From Candidatus Poseidoniaceae archaeon (GTDB lineage: Archaea; Thermoplasmatota; Poseidoniia; Poseidoniales; Poseidoniaceae), in the NCBI GenBank assembly GCA_949372645.1, contig CASIAP010000003.1, positions 1 to 52,294 of the forward strand: DNA of 52,294 nt. The letters are read 5' to 3'. The position numbers and the translations under genes are program-made. Shown here one piece after another: positions 8,926 through 18,361 of this stretch. The stretch's first letter is position 1. Each line of letters opens with the position of its first letter. The notes beneath the pieces were generated by a model. That model was not told the origin of the DNA. It saw nothing but the letters and a program-made list of their open reading frames with translations, and did no database searches.

Positions 8926-8931
8926 TATATA
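8926..8931 (-). promoter_or_regulatory. TATATA box, probably for the nucleotide-sugar dehydrogenase
   Basis: Symmetrical TATATA lying 48-53 nt before the chosen dehydrogenase ATG and about 70 nt before the ATG of the divergent membrane protein. The spacing suits the minus-strand gene better. Confidence 0.4.
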
Positions 8932-8997
8932 CGGACAAATTGTCGTCTGTTTGTGGGGGAAAAACCATCATTTGGGGGGCGTTTCACTCTCGAACTT

Positions 8998-10839
8998 ATG
9001 CCTGTATTGATGCTCATAGGGGCGGTGATGTCTTTAGGTTCTGGACTCGGATTACCAGTAATTCTATTATTGATAATTGTGCATATTGGGTTTTTCACGT
9101 GGATATGGAGACTGAAGAAACATTCAGTGAGTGTCTCAGATTTGAGGTTTTTATTCGTTCCTGGGCTAATATGGTTGATTGCTGTAATGTCCGGTGGTTA
9201 TCACGCCTTTCCCTCTTTTTATGATCAAGCAGAACATCTAATGATATCGAACAAAATATTGGAAAGGTGTGCTTCGGCGAAATGCGAATTCTTGTTTCGG
9301 CCCGAATTGATTCCAGGTATTGCTGCTGTTGAATTAGCTTGGACTGGGGACATATACAGAATATACTTTACCCCATTACTACTACTTTATTCTACTGGAT
9401 GGGCCATACAACATTTAGCGGAACAATATTGTTCACCAAAGTATGCCTTTACGGCTCCAATGATTTTTCTCCTTATGCCAATAGTAATTATTCATGGACG
9501 TACTATGCTGTTAGATGTTGGAGTCGCGGGTATGATTATTTCTGCTATGATATTCTATAAAAACCTAGAAGAAAAAGACTATTTCTATACGATTTTATTT
9601 GGAGTGATAATTGCCTGTATTGGGATGACGAAGTATGCTTACCTTTATATGGGCCCATGGATTATAATTCTCTTATATATTAGAAAGAATAACTCCTTAA
9701 TTAAACCATTTACAGTAGGGTGGGGTGGAGTAATTGGTATTTACCTACTAAAGAGCTTCATCCATAAAGACAGCATGTTTTCTCCATTGAATAATCAAAT
9801 ACAAGGGACAATAATCAGTTTGAAGTCAACAAAAGGAGAAATCGGAACCTACGACTTCATGACCTTTCTTTCAGAATATATTGCGCAGTGGTCGATTTCA
9901 TTATTATGCTGCGCCATTCTCGGCACCATCTTGTTGATTCGAACTAAACCCGATTTCATCCGAGATACGTGGTACTTAGTTTTTCCAGCGATAATACTCC
10001 ACGGAATGATTTTGGATTTTGGATGGATCCGATATTCGACTCCCTGGTTAGCATTAGCATGCGTAGGCATCCCCATATTCTTATCTTCTGAATTATTTTC
10101 ATTCCAGGTGAAAAATAGAAATATCAATCCATTATTTATAACTGGATTGATTGTGATCTTATTAAGTGTTCAACAAATAAGTTCTGTTTTAATTGAAGAA
10201 AAAGAAATCGTGAAAACAAGAACGACAGTGTGGTGGAGTATTGCTGATATTTATGTTGATGCGGGTCAAAATGTTGATGAAAATGCAATTTTTACAACAG
10301 GGACGAGTGATTGGAATCTAGAATTATATTCATCGATTACTTCTTATCAGTACAACAACAGTCAAGACCCTGTTTATAACTCTATAATGGATTTTGAAGC
10401 ATCTCACGTTTTTACTCAGTCGAGAGGATGGAGATATGATGTGGATGTCAATTGGAGTTATTTATATGGTTCACCTATTGAACCATTCGAGTATTACTGG
10501 TCTGGTTCTACTGAAGGATATTTATGGGGCGTGAATAATTCACGAATGGTAACTCATGACTGGTGGGTAAATCAAACAGTTATTCTAACTGGTGGCGGTG
10601 AAATGTTCGCTGATTTTATGTATTTGGAGCGAAATACTACATATGAGATCCCCGAAAATACAACCATTTCAAAAATTATTCGAATCGATAATAATTCCAA
10701 TATATCGAGTGCTTATCAATCACTAATTGGAAGTTGGTCTTCAGCAGAAATATTATGCCATTCACCAATCACATGTACTGATTTAGAACGAAATGATTAT
10801 CTTTATGACAGATGGTTGGTTTGGATTGTTAAAAATTAG
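8998..10839 (+). CDS. Multi-pass membrane glycosyltransferase-like protein (GT-C fold)
   Basis: About 613 residues. The first ~400 form about ten hydrophobic helices; the last ~200 are a hydrophilic domain likely exposed outside. After the second or third helix there is FYDQAEHL, an acidic loop in the place where GT-C enzymes (GT39/ArnT-like) hold the metal-binding Asp/Glu. These enzymes use lipid-linked sugars to modify glycans or proteins outside the membrane. An open frame extends to 8914 but only from a TTG, and those residues are not typical, so I chose the ATG at 8998. The gene is visibly AT-rich, starting the island core. Assignment to a family is tentative. Confidence 0.65.
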   Translation: MPVLMLIGAVMSLGSGLGLPVILLLIIVHIGFFTWIWRLKKHSVSVSDLRFLFVPGLIWLIAVMSGGYHAFPSFYDQAEHLMISNKILERCASAKCEFLFRPELIPGIAAVELAWTGDIYRIYFTPLLLLYSTGWAIQHLAEQYCSPKYAFTAPMIFLLMPIVIIHGRTMLLDVGVAGMIISAMIFYKNLEEKDYFYTILFGVIIACIGMTKYAYLYMGPWIIILLYIRKNNSLIKPFTVGWGGVIGIYLLKSFIHKDSMFSPLNNQIQGTIISLKSTKGEIGTYDFMTFLSEYIAQWSISLLCCAILGTILLIRTKPDFIRDTWYLVFPAIILHGMILDFGWIRYSTPWLALACVGIPIFLSSELFSFQVKNRNINPLFITGLIVILLSVQQISSVLIEEKEIVKTRTTVWWSIADIYVDAGQNVDENAIFTTGTSDWNLELYSSITSYQYNNSQDPVYNSIMDFEASHVFTQSRGWRYDVDVNWSYLYGSPIEPFEYYWSGSTEGYLWGVNNSRMVTHDWWVNQTVILTGGGEMFADFMYLERNTTYEIPENTTISKIIRIDNNSNISSAYQSLIGSWSSAEILCHSPITCTDLERNDYLYDRWLVWIVKN

Positions 10840-11002
10840 GCCATAAGATGGCAAAAGGTATTGTAACTTGCAAATTGAACCCTACGGTGAAAAGAATCGC
10901 AACAAAATTTAATCATTTTGAAATCAAAGTGAGAATTTCTAATCGATTCGCCTATTTTACTTCAAACCTCTCAAATAAACAACATTGTTTATTTGCGTTT
11001 AT
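10840..11002. other. Short AT-rich gap between convergent genes
   Basis: No credible reading frame. The only structure I see is the inverted repeat at 10973-10994. Confidence 0.5.
10973..10994. terminator. Palindromic hairpin between convergent genes
   Basis: AAATAAACAA and TTGTTTATTT form a perfect 10-bp inverted repeat with almost no spacer. It lies between the stop of the membrane protein (10839) and the stop of the surface protein (11003), so it could end transcription from both sides. T-rich runs nearby support this. Confidence 0.45.
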
Positions 11003-12821
11003 TTATTCCTCTTGATCACTTAACGTATATTTCAGGTAAGAAGAATAATTATTATCTACGGATTTTAAAAACGCTATTAAAACAAGTAATGCGACAAATG
11101 TTATCAACATTACTTGATAGATGAAAACACCTGCTGGTTTTGCTTTAGCTTGATAAAAATCCTCGTCAATTGGACTATCCCATTTCGTGGCATTAATTGG
11201 AAAGGCATCTGAGAGCATCCAAAACTCCATCGTTATCATCATCAATATCTGCATTGTTGCCAATTCCATCCGAATCGGTGTCTAAGGATTCTGAAGAGTT
11301 CAAGGGAAAGGCATCTGAGACATCCAAAACTCCATCGTTATCATCATCAATATCTGCATTGTTGCCAATTCCATCCGAATCGGTGTCTAAGGATTCTGAA
11401 GAGTTCAAGGGAAAGGCATCTGAGACATCCAAAACTCCATCGTTATCATCATCGATATCTGCATTGTTGCCAATTCCATCCGAATCGGTGTCTAAGGATT
11501 CTGAAGAGTTCAAGGGAAAGGCATCTGAGACATCCAAAACTCCATCGTTATCATCATCAGAATCAGATCGATCACCGATTCCATCTTTATCAGCATCTGC
11601 CCAAACAAAATTATTTTCCTGTTCAAAAAGATTGTCAAAATGGTAAACTTTACCAAAATCGCCTTGACTGCTTTTTCGTTCTAAGAATTGAGATTCTGAA
11701 ACTACAAACTCATTGTCATAAATGCACACGCCTATTGTGGGCGCACCCCTAACAGCAATAGCAACTTGGGAATCGAAAAATAAATTATTGTGAATATGAA
11801 CAAAGTCGCCTGCATAATCTTCACAATTTGTGGAATTCTCCTTTCCATAGCAATGTACGTCCACTAAATGATCGGTTGCACCGAGATGGAGTAAATTATA
11901 AGCAAATTCATACCCTGAAACATAATTTGAGCCTTCACCGTGGAAGTAACCAGTATGAGCAACGTCGTGACGGTTTAGACCAAATTCATTGTATCGCATA
12001 ACAGGATAAGCGTCGTTAATCACAATCCCATAACCGGTTCCTGAAATCCCTGACTGAAATTGCATGTTGTCATGAATAAAATTATGTTCAATACGGACTT
12101 TGGAATTCCAAATATCAGAAGTAAAGGTTTTCTCGATAGATATGCCTGCATGCCCAAAACCATAAAATTCATTGTTAAGAATCTCAATATTTGATTCTAA
12201 AACCGTCGGGCCATGATTTACTTCAATACCATATCGGCCTTCTCTCCAATCAAAATCTCCCGGATCACCTATTGGTGCCGGCCCTTCAAAAATTAGGCTC
12301 GAGATTGTAACATTATTCCCAATAACTGAAAACATGGGTTTTTCAGACAACATAATTCGATGGATTTGAAAAATTTGTGGTGTAAAAAGCTGTACCAATC
12401 TTCCCCGAAACTCCTCGCGATCCTAGTAAAGTGACGTTTTCTTCAATTACAATTCCATATTTATCTGATAAATCAATTCTGATATCATCCGGAAAGTATA
12501 ATTTGGAACCCGATTCTATTCTATTGTCTGTGGTTGAAAGTAAATCTAAAAAATGGGTCTCGTTTTCGATAATAATGAAATCGGAATTGTAAATTTGGGT
12601 CGATGCGATTTCGCTGATAAAATTATCACCACTAAACAAAAGAGAATCTAAATCTATGTCAGACTGATTTGCTAGTTCCAAACAGGCATCCGAGGTTAAT
12701 TCAAAACTCTCGCTTTGAACATTCCTTGGCGAAACTCAGATCAGCATTAGCAATCGATCCTAAAAATACCAATAATATTAGAATAAGAGTAAAAGAATTT
12801 GATAATGATTTTGTGTTCATA
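11003..12821 (-). pseudogene. Beta-helix surface protein with Asp-rich repeats and C-terminal membrane anchor (frame broken)
   Basis: Read across three frames, this is one gene. It starts with a signal peptide (MNTKSLSNSF, then LILILLVFLGSIANA). An N-terminal domain follows, then a right-handed parallel beta-helix (repeated N-x-F/I patterns such as EILNNEFYGFGHAGISI and IRIEHNFIHDN-like segments). After that come Asp-rich calcium repeats of 35 residues and a final membrane helix (VMLITFVALLVLIAFL) with a short cytosolic tail. Frames change near 12715, near 12385 and at 11215. The last is a 1-base insertion, shown by comparison with the other repeat copies. It is probably a surface-anchored protein that binds or cleaves glycans; this role is inferred from the fold only. 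Confidence 0.7.
11221..11560 (-). repeat. 105-bp tandem repeats encoding 35-residue Asp-rich calcium motifs
   Basis: The block AAAACTCCATCGTTATCATC begins at 11221, 11326, 11431 and 11536, giving an exact 105-bp period with three full units and a partial fourth. The units are almost identical in DNA; for example the third differs by ATCGATATCT instead of ATCAATATCT. Each encodes SDAFPLNSSE, TDSDGIGNNAD and DDDNDG, resembling thrombospondin type 3 repeats. Near-identity implies recent expansion or gene conversion. Confidence 0.9.
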
Positions 12822-12841
12822 GCCTTCAACTTTACAGGGGG

Positions 12842-14318
12842 TTAATTAATCATTTTTAACAGATGAGTATGTGAAATCACTTTAGTCGAGGATATAAAAT
12901 CATCAGAGTAATTATCTAATAAAAATTGTTCATGACCATACGATTTCAATACAACAATGTCATCTTCATCCATAGGCCGAATTCCAAAATTTCTCTGGGA
13001 GTTATGTATCGTATTCAGTATCGTTTCTGGCCAATCTAATAAAACAAAATTGTCAGGGTGATACTTGAATGCCCACGGTAAAAGAGAATGTGGTTCAAAA
13101 TCCTTTAAGTTTTGAATAGATTGAGATGTAGTTTTGGTCAAAGTTGAAACAGCAGACTTTGATGTAGACGTTAACATTTTTGCAGGCTGAGAAAATTTAA
13201 ATTTGGGAGATATCACGAAACCTTTGTCTTCAATAATTTTTAGGACTTCTTCGTAATAATCATCGAATGGACGCATTAATACAGCTTTCCTTAGAGCCTT
13301 GTACCCGAAACCCCATTCATCAGTACAGTTTCCGGCAATCAATCTTGCGTTACCAGATTTGGCAACAATATATGCATTCGTGTATTCTGAATGGCAACTT
13401 AAAGGAAGTGCTTCAACTCCAGACATCTTGAGCATTTTAATCCATAAATTCCCTGTTGAATTGTTATACCCATGTCCATCTCGTAGATATTGTGATTCGA
13501 GAATACTTCCTGTCAAACAGAACTCATCGCCTCGTATCATCGAGGGGACATATGGAATCATCCAATGTGCGGAAAGCCGGACACAGAATAGAGGGTTCTG
13601 ACGTTCGTGTGGATTACGTTTCCAGAGAATTTGTCCAGGATTTCTTGGATTCCGACTCTCACATTGCAAGGGCTGCTATTGGCAATGTAGAAAGAGTCAA
13701 CTGAGTGTTCGAGAAGACTGATCGCAGCACCTGAATCAAGCCCTCCACCGTAAGCAAGTGATGGCTTTAGTGCGGTTTTTTCGGTGGAAGGTTCTGCATA
13801 GTATCGTCAGATACAAATTCAAATCGTAAATTTGGCAGCATCCAATCATTCTGAAGTAATTCCAACATTCCGTCTGGACAACTCATATTGGTTCTAACTG
13901 TTGTTATTTCCTTAGAAGGTTCAAACCCCATGTGAATCATTTCTTTAAACGAACCTAAAGCATTCCAAGTAGGATGAAAAATGAATAATGCCGCCAAAAA
14001 CCCTCGCCCGTTTGAGATATCAAATCCATTCGTGAAGAAATTTGCATTATTCTCAATAAGACATTGTTGGTTCAATAATTCAACTACATATCTTCCTTCA
14101 CCGCGATAATGCTTTGCAGGCAAATCCCCATCAATGGTGAAAATTATATCTCCCTTTGAAGAAGTAGACTGCATCAAAGTTATCGCCATGTTTCTACCAC
14201 TCGGTTGAGAGACATGAACTTTACCTCGAGAGGTGACTGAGCCAATATGAATTGAAAATCCCATTGATGTCGCATCAAAGATGACTATCTCTATTGATAA
14301 ACTCCTTGCCGAGTCCAT
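12842..14318 (-). pseudogene. PP-loop (QueC-like) protein, divergent paralog (frame broken)
   Basis: The gene joins three frames. It starts MDSARSLSIEIVIFD at 14318 and has an N-terminal domain of ~175 residues. It then changes frame near 13795 to give the PP-loop SLAYGGGLDSGAA (compare SGGxDS). It changes again near 13575 and continues to the stop at 12842. The later part aligns with the two other PP-loop proteins in this locus: EFCLTGSIL with their ADYACAVHGILL region, and WGFGYKALRKAVL with WKCFRKNSL. Most cysteines of the zinc motif are missing here. It is therefore probably an ATP-pyrophosphatase-fold enzyme with a changed or lost metal site. Substrate unknown. Confidence 0.6.
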
Positions 14319-14367
14319 ACAACTATGCCCGGCGAGACGGTCAACCGCTGAGAGTTGGACAACGTCG

Positions 14368-15185
14368 GTGGGCAGAAGAGACTTGTCATGGAAAGCCCCT
14401 CTAGTCGAACCTATATCCACCATTCTCGAACACCGATTCTTGGTACGAAATCTAGTTCGAAGAGAAATTCGGGGGAGGTATCGAAATGCAATGCTCGGCT
14501 ATACTTGGACTGTTCTAGAACCGCTGTTATTGGCGAGTGTGTATTATTTTCTCTTTGTAATGCTGGCAGGAATCCCGATAAAATGTATCCAGTTTGGGTG
14601 TTCTTAGGCGTGATTATCTGGGGATGTTTTGGACGCTCCTTCTCCGGATCTGTGTCTTCTTTGTCACGAAATGCGCAAACCATTCATCTTGTCTATTTTC
14701 CAAGAATCATATTTCCTATTACCTCCATGATTGGAAACATGGTATTTCGATGATGAGTTGTTTGGTAGTAGTTCCGATCATGATTTTTTATGATTTACCA
14801 GTTACAATACATTTGCTCTTATACCGCTGAGTGTCTTCTTTGCGGGATTCCTTGGCATCGGATTGGGCATGATAGTTGCACCATCTGAATTGCATGCAGA
14901 GGGATGTTGAACACCTTTTCAGATTCATCGTTCGGGCAGGTTTTTTCCTATCACCGGTAATGTGGACCTATGAGATGGCGCTCGAACGTGGATGCTTTCG
15001 GAGAGATGGTTCTGTACAATCCAATGGTCGTGCCCCTCACCATGGCCACGACATGGTATCGCAGGCGAAAGTATCGGCATTCCCTGGCTGGAATTCTTGG
15101 CTCTCTTGGTTTTGGCATCGTAATGTGGATTCTTGGAAGTTATGTTTTCAATCGATATGAAGCAGGAGCAGTGAAACATCTATGA
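14368..15185 (+). pseudogene. ABC-2 type polysaccharide export permease, Wzm-like (multiple frame breaks)
   Basis: The N-terminus has the family signature RFLVRNLVRREIRGRYRN followed by LGYTWTVLEPLLLASVYYFLF. Later pieces are LSRNAQTIHLVYFPRIIFP and LSPVMWTYEMALE, with a final part LYNPMVVPLTMATTWYRR that ends at 15185. All match Wzm/TagG-type permeases, which export polysaccharide with an ATPase partner. Frames change near 14580, 14745, 14810, 14895 and 14985, yet each segment reads normally. An in-frame ATG at 14281 would overlap the divergent PP-loop gene; GTG 14368 fits the family better. The ATPase gene starts directly after the stop. Confidence 0.75.
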
Positions 15186-15905
15186 GTGAGTAATGCTGTT
15201 GAAATCGAAAATGTCACATTACATTTTCCAAAGCAACGCAATGCTTTGAGCATGATTATGAATTTCATTCGGAGAAAAAAGGAACGATTTACAGCCTTGC
15301 GAAATGTCAGTCTTACGTAAAAAAAGGGCGAAGTCTTGGAGATAATAGGGAAAAATGGTTCTGGGAAATCAACTCTACTTCGAATCATCTCGGGAATATA
15401 TCCTGCCGATGAAGGGTATTGTGAAGCTGCAGGGAGTGTCTCACTTCTTGCTGGACTTGGCACAGGTTTTTCAGGCCATCAAACCGGAAGAGAAAATGCA
15501 ATACTCTATGGGAGTATACTCGGTCATAGCGAAGCAGTAATGGTTGATAAACTCCCAGAGATTATTCAGTTCAGCGAACTGGAAGCCTTCATTGATGAAC
15601 CAGTACGCACGTATTCATCAGGAATGAAAGCAAGACTGGGGCTTGCAGTAGCGACTGCGATTCATCCAGATATCCTTCTTATCGATGAAGTATTAGGCGT
15701 GGGAGACCCTCAATTCAAAGAAAAAAGTAAGAAACGAATTTTAGATTTAGTCAAATCAACTGGAACAGTGGTACTGGTGTCGCATTCCTTCGGTTTGATG
15801 AAAGATATTTGTGATCGATTGGTATTTATGCACAAAGGAAAAATTGTCGATGTTGGCGACCCCGAAGAGATTATCAAGCTTTATTATGAAACTACTGGTT
15901 CGTGA
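15186..15905 (+). pseudogene. ABC exporter ATPase, Wzt-like (one frame break)
   Basis: GTG at 15186 directly follows the permease stop. The N-terminus (VEIENVTLHFPK) is in one frame and ends early near 15318 at a run of seven A. The rest continues in the next frame: Walker A IGKNGSGKSTLL, Q-loop region, signature YSSGMKARLG, Walker B ILLIDEVLGVGD and switch VSHSF. The joined length is ~240 residues, which is the Wzt/TagH ATPase domain alone, without the C-terminal glycan-binding domain of O9a-type Wzt. The next gene starts in the ATPase stop and begins with beta-sandwich-like domains. Confidence 0.85.
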
Positions 15906-18357
15906 ATAGAATGACTTCTGCATTAAGATTTAGACTCGATTCGGATACGTTTCGGAAGAATCAAGATGTCGATTTAGATTTCGAAAATGCGATTTGTAAA
16001 TGTACCTTGAACCAAACCACAAGTACTCCGGGTTTGAGATTAAGAAAGTCAATTGAACTTGCAAAAGGGGATTACGAGTTAATCGTAACAGCTAAAGCGT
16101 CGAAATCTGAAACTTTTTTTCTTTGGGTTTATGATTCCGAATCGAATACTCGCATCGGCGGAACATTACACGTCGGGGTTGAAAAGGAAAAACTCGCATT
16201 GGGTTTCTCTCTTCTCCAAAATACTGAACGTTGAAATTGGAGTTCTTGCTCACAATCATGCAATTGGAGATTACTGTGAAATAGAGTTTGTCGAAGTCCA
16301 ACATCAAAAAGTATTTGACCGCTCAGTCAAGCCTTTAACTTTAGAACCAAATCAATCTGCTGTATTATCAAACAACTCCGACTATTGGGAAGTTACAGCA
16401 AACCAAAACCGAAGTACCCCCGGATGCAGGTATACTGTTCCGGTTAAACCAGGTACATTACATGCAATCAATGTAGATTTGGAAGTTGTCAGTGTGACGG
16501 CTGCTGCTTTTTTATGGGCCTATTCACGAAGTGAGGACAGCGAATTACTACCAAGAGTACACGTATTTTCAGGTGGCCCAGATGCGATTCGAACCAAACG
16601 TACAGTCTACATTGAGATCCCCGAGAACGTCACTGAAATATTAATCGGGGTTTTGTTTTCTTCAGCGGGATTAAACGAGTCGGATAGTTTCAATTTGCAT
16701 TCACTAAATATTGAAGAAATTACAACCCTTTCGGATGTTGCAGATGCAGGGTATGTACTGAATCTTGATGATGAAGGAGAGAAGTTTTCTTACTGCCACC
16801 ACGTTCTTACAAGAGAAGGATTCAACCCGCAAAGAATGATTGCAGTTCGCGGAGCAGATGAACCACATAACTCAAATTATAATGAGTATTATAATTCACC
16901 ACATAATTCAGAAGATCTACGCCTTGGTAGAAAAGCGATTCAGAGCGTAGGTGCGTGGGGCTATTTACTTACAATGAAAAAAATTCTCCTCGATGCGGTG
17001 GAAAAGGGACATGAATCTATTGCTGTCTTTGATGATGACATTATATTGACTCATGATTTTACACTTAGATTCTCTCGATTTATTACTAATGTACCTGAAA
17101 ACTGGGAAGTTCTAATGCTCGGAGCCTCACAATGGAATTGGACTGGAGTGAAGTTAGACGATCGACTCGGGTGGTATCAGCCAAATCAGGTCACGAATGG
17201 TAGTTTTGCAATGATTTACCATTCTTCTATTTTTAAGAAATTAATTGATTCCATAGACGAAATGGATTCCCCTTTTGACTCAAAGCCACTGAAATCAATT
17301 ATTTGTAATGAGGTGAATCAAAGCATCTTATGTTGCTTGGCCAAATATTATTGTTGCTGACGTCGAAAAGGAAGGAATCAGGGACAGTCGTTCACAAAGA
17401 GCGTATGCAAGTCGGTTTCGATGGAGAATGCAAGACTTTCCGCATAACTACAAACGTTGGCGATCAAAGACAATTTTACTTCATGAACAAATACCTTCGC
17501 AATGGCCAATAAAAAATAAGCCTAATCTCGTAGTTGGTGTTACGACAATTAATCGATGGGATTATCTGGAACAATTTCTTGAATCTTGGTTAAGAACTCG
17601 AAATAACTCGTTTAATTGGACGATCATTGTTGCAGATGATGGTTCGACCGATGGAACTATTCAAAATTTTATGGATTTTGAAATCCCTAATACAAAAATC
17701 GTTTTATTACAAAATAGTGGTGGCGGAATTGCGATTCAAACTAACAGTATTTTCAACTACGTTATGCAGCAAAAAAACAAACCAGATTTAATATTCTCGG
17801 CGGATGATGATATTTTCTTCAAACAAAGAGGGTGGGATTCCGCTTACTTTGATGCAGTCACAAAAACAGGATACGACCATCTCGTTCATTTCAATCCAAA
17901 TTGGAAACCAGCATTACATGATGAAGACCTCATAAAAAATGATATTGAGTTGTCTTCTATGACTGATGGGATCTCATGCATGGGTTGCTTTTACACGGTG
18001 ACTCCAAAGTTATTAACTGAAATTGGAGGTTTTGATCAAAACGCTTTCCCAATCCGAGGCCATTCTCATATTGATTTTACGATGCGCGCATGTCGTAGCG
18101 GAAAGAATGATTTGAACAGTCTTTATGATATCAAAAAGGCAACTGAATTTCTCGGAATTCATCCAAAGGAAGGGTATGTTTCCACATTCAGAAGGTATTC
18201 CTATACTGAACAGATGATTTTAGCAAATGTTGATGATAAAGCAAGGAGATGGAATCTGGTTAAAGATCAGTCAAGAAAATTCGTTGAATTGCCCATTTAC
18301 AAAATGCTCCAACCGGAATCTTATCATTTTGATAATATAGTAAAGATCACAACTTGA
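15902..18357 (+). pseudogene. Fused GT25-like + GT2 glycosyltransferase with N-terminal beta domains (two frame breaks)
   Basis: Joining frames at ~16235 and ~17320 gives one protein of ~818 residues. The N-terminus holds two similar beta-rich domains (TSTPGLRLRKSIEL...FFLWVYDSE and RSTPGCRYTVPVKP...AFLWAYSRSE). Next is a GT25-like domain (AVFDDDI as metal motif, TNGSFAMIYHSS, then a segment like the family's C-terminal AYVAYPNIIVADVEK). After a short linker comes a GT2 domain: VGVTTINRWDYLEQFLESW, VADDGSTDGT, SADDDIFF as D-x-D. It starts four bases inside the Wzt stop, so it is coupled to the exporter. Stop codons fall only at the frame breaks. Confidence 0.7.
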
Positions 18358-18361
18358 ACTG

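Noticed and set aside
11197-11646. Ser/Pro-rich plus-strand frame over the 105-bp repeats
   Set aside because: Mirror of the Asp-rich calcium repeats of the minus-strand surface protein.
11003-17400. Programmed ribosomal frameshifting as explanation for the broken genes
   Set aside because: Too many breaks at unrelated sequences in unrelated families, with both +1 and -1 directions; no shared slippery site or stimulatory structure.
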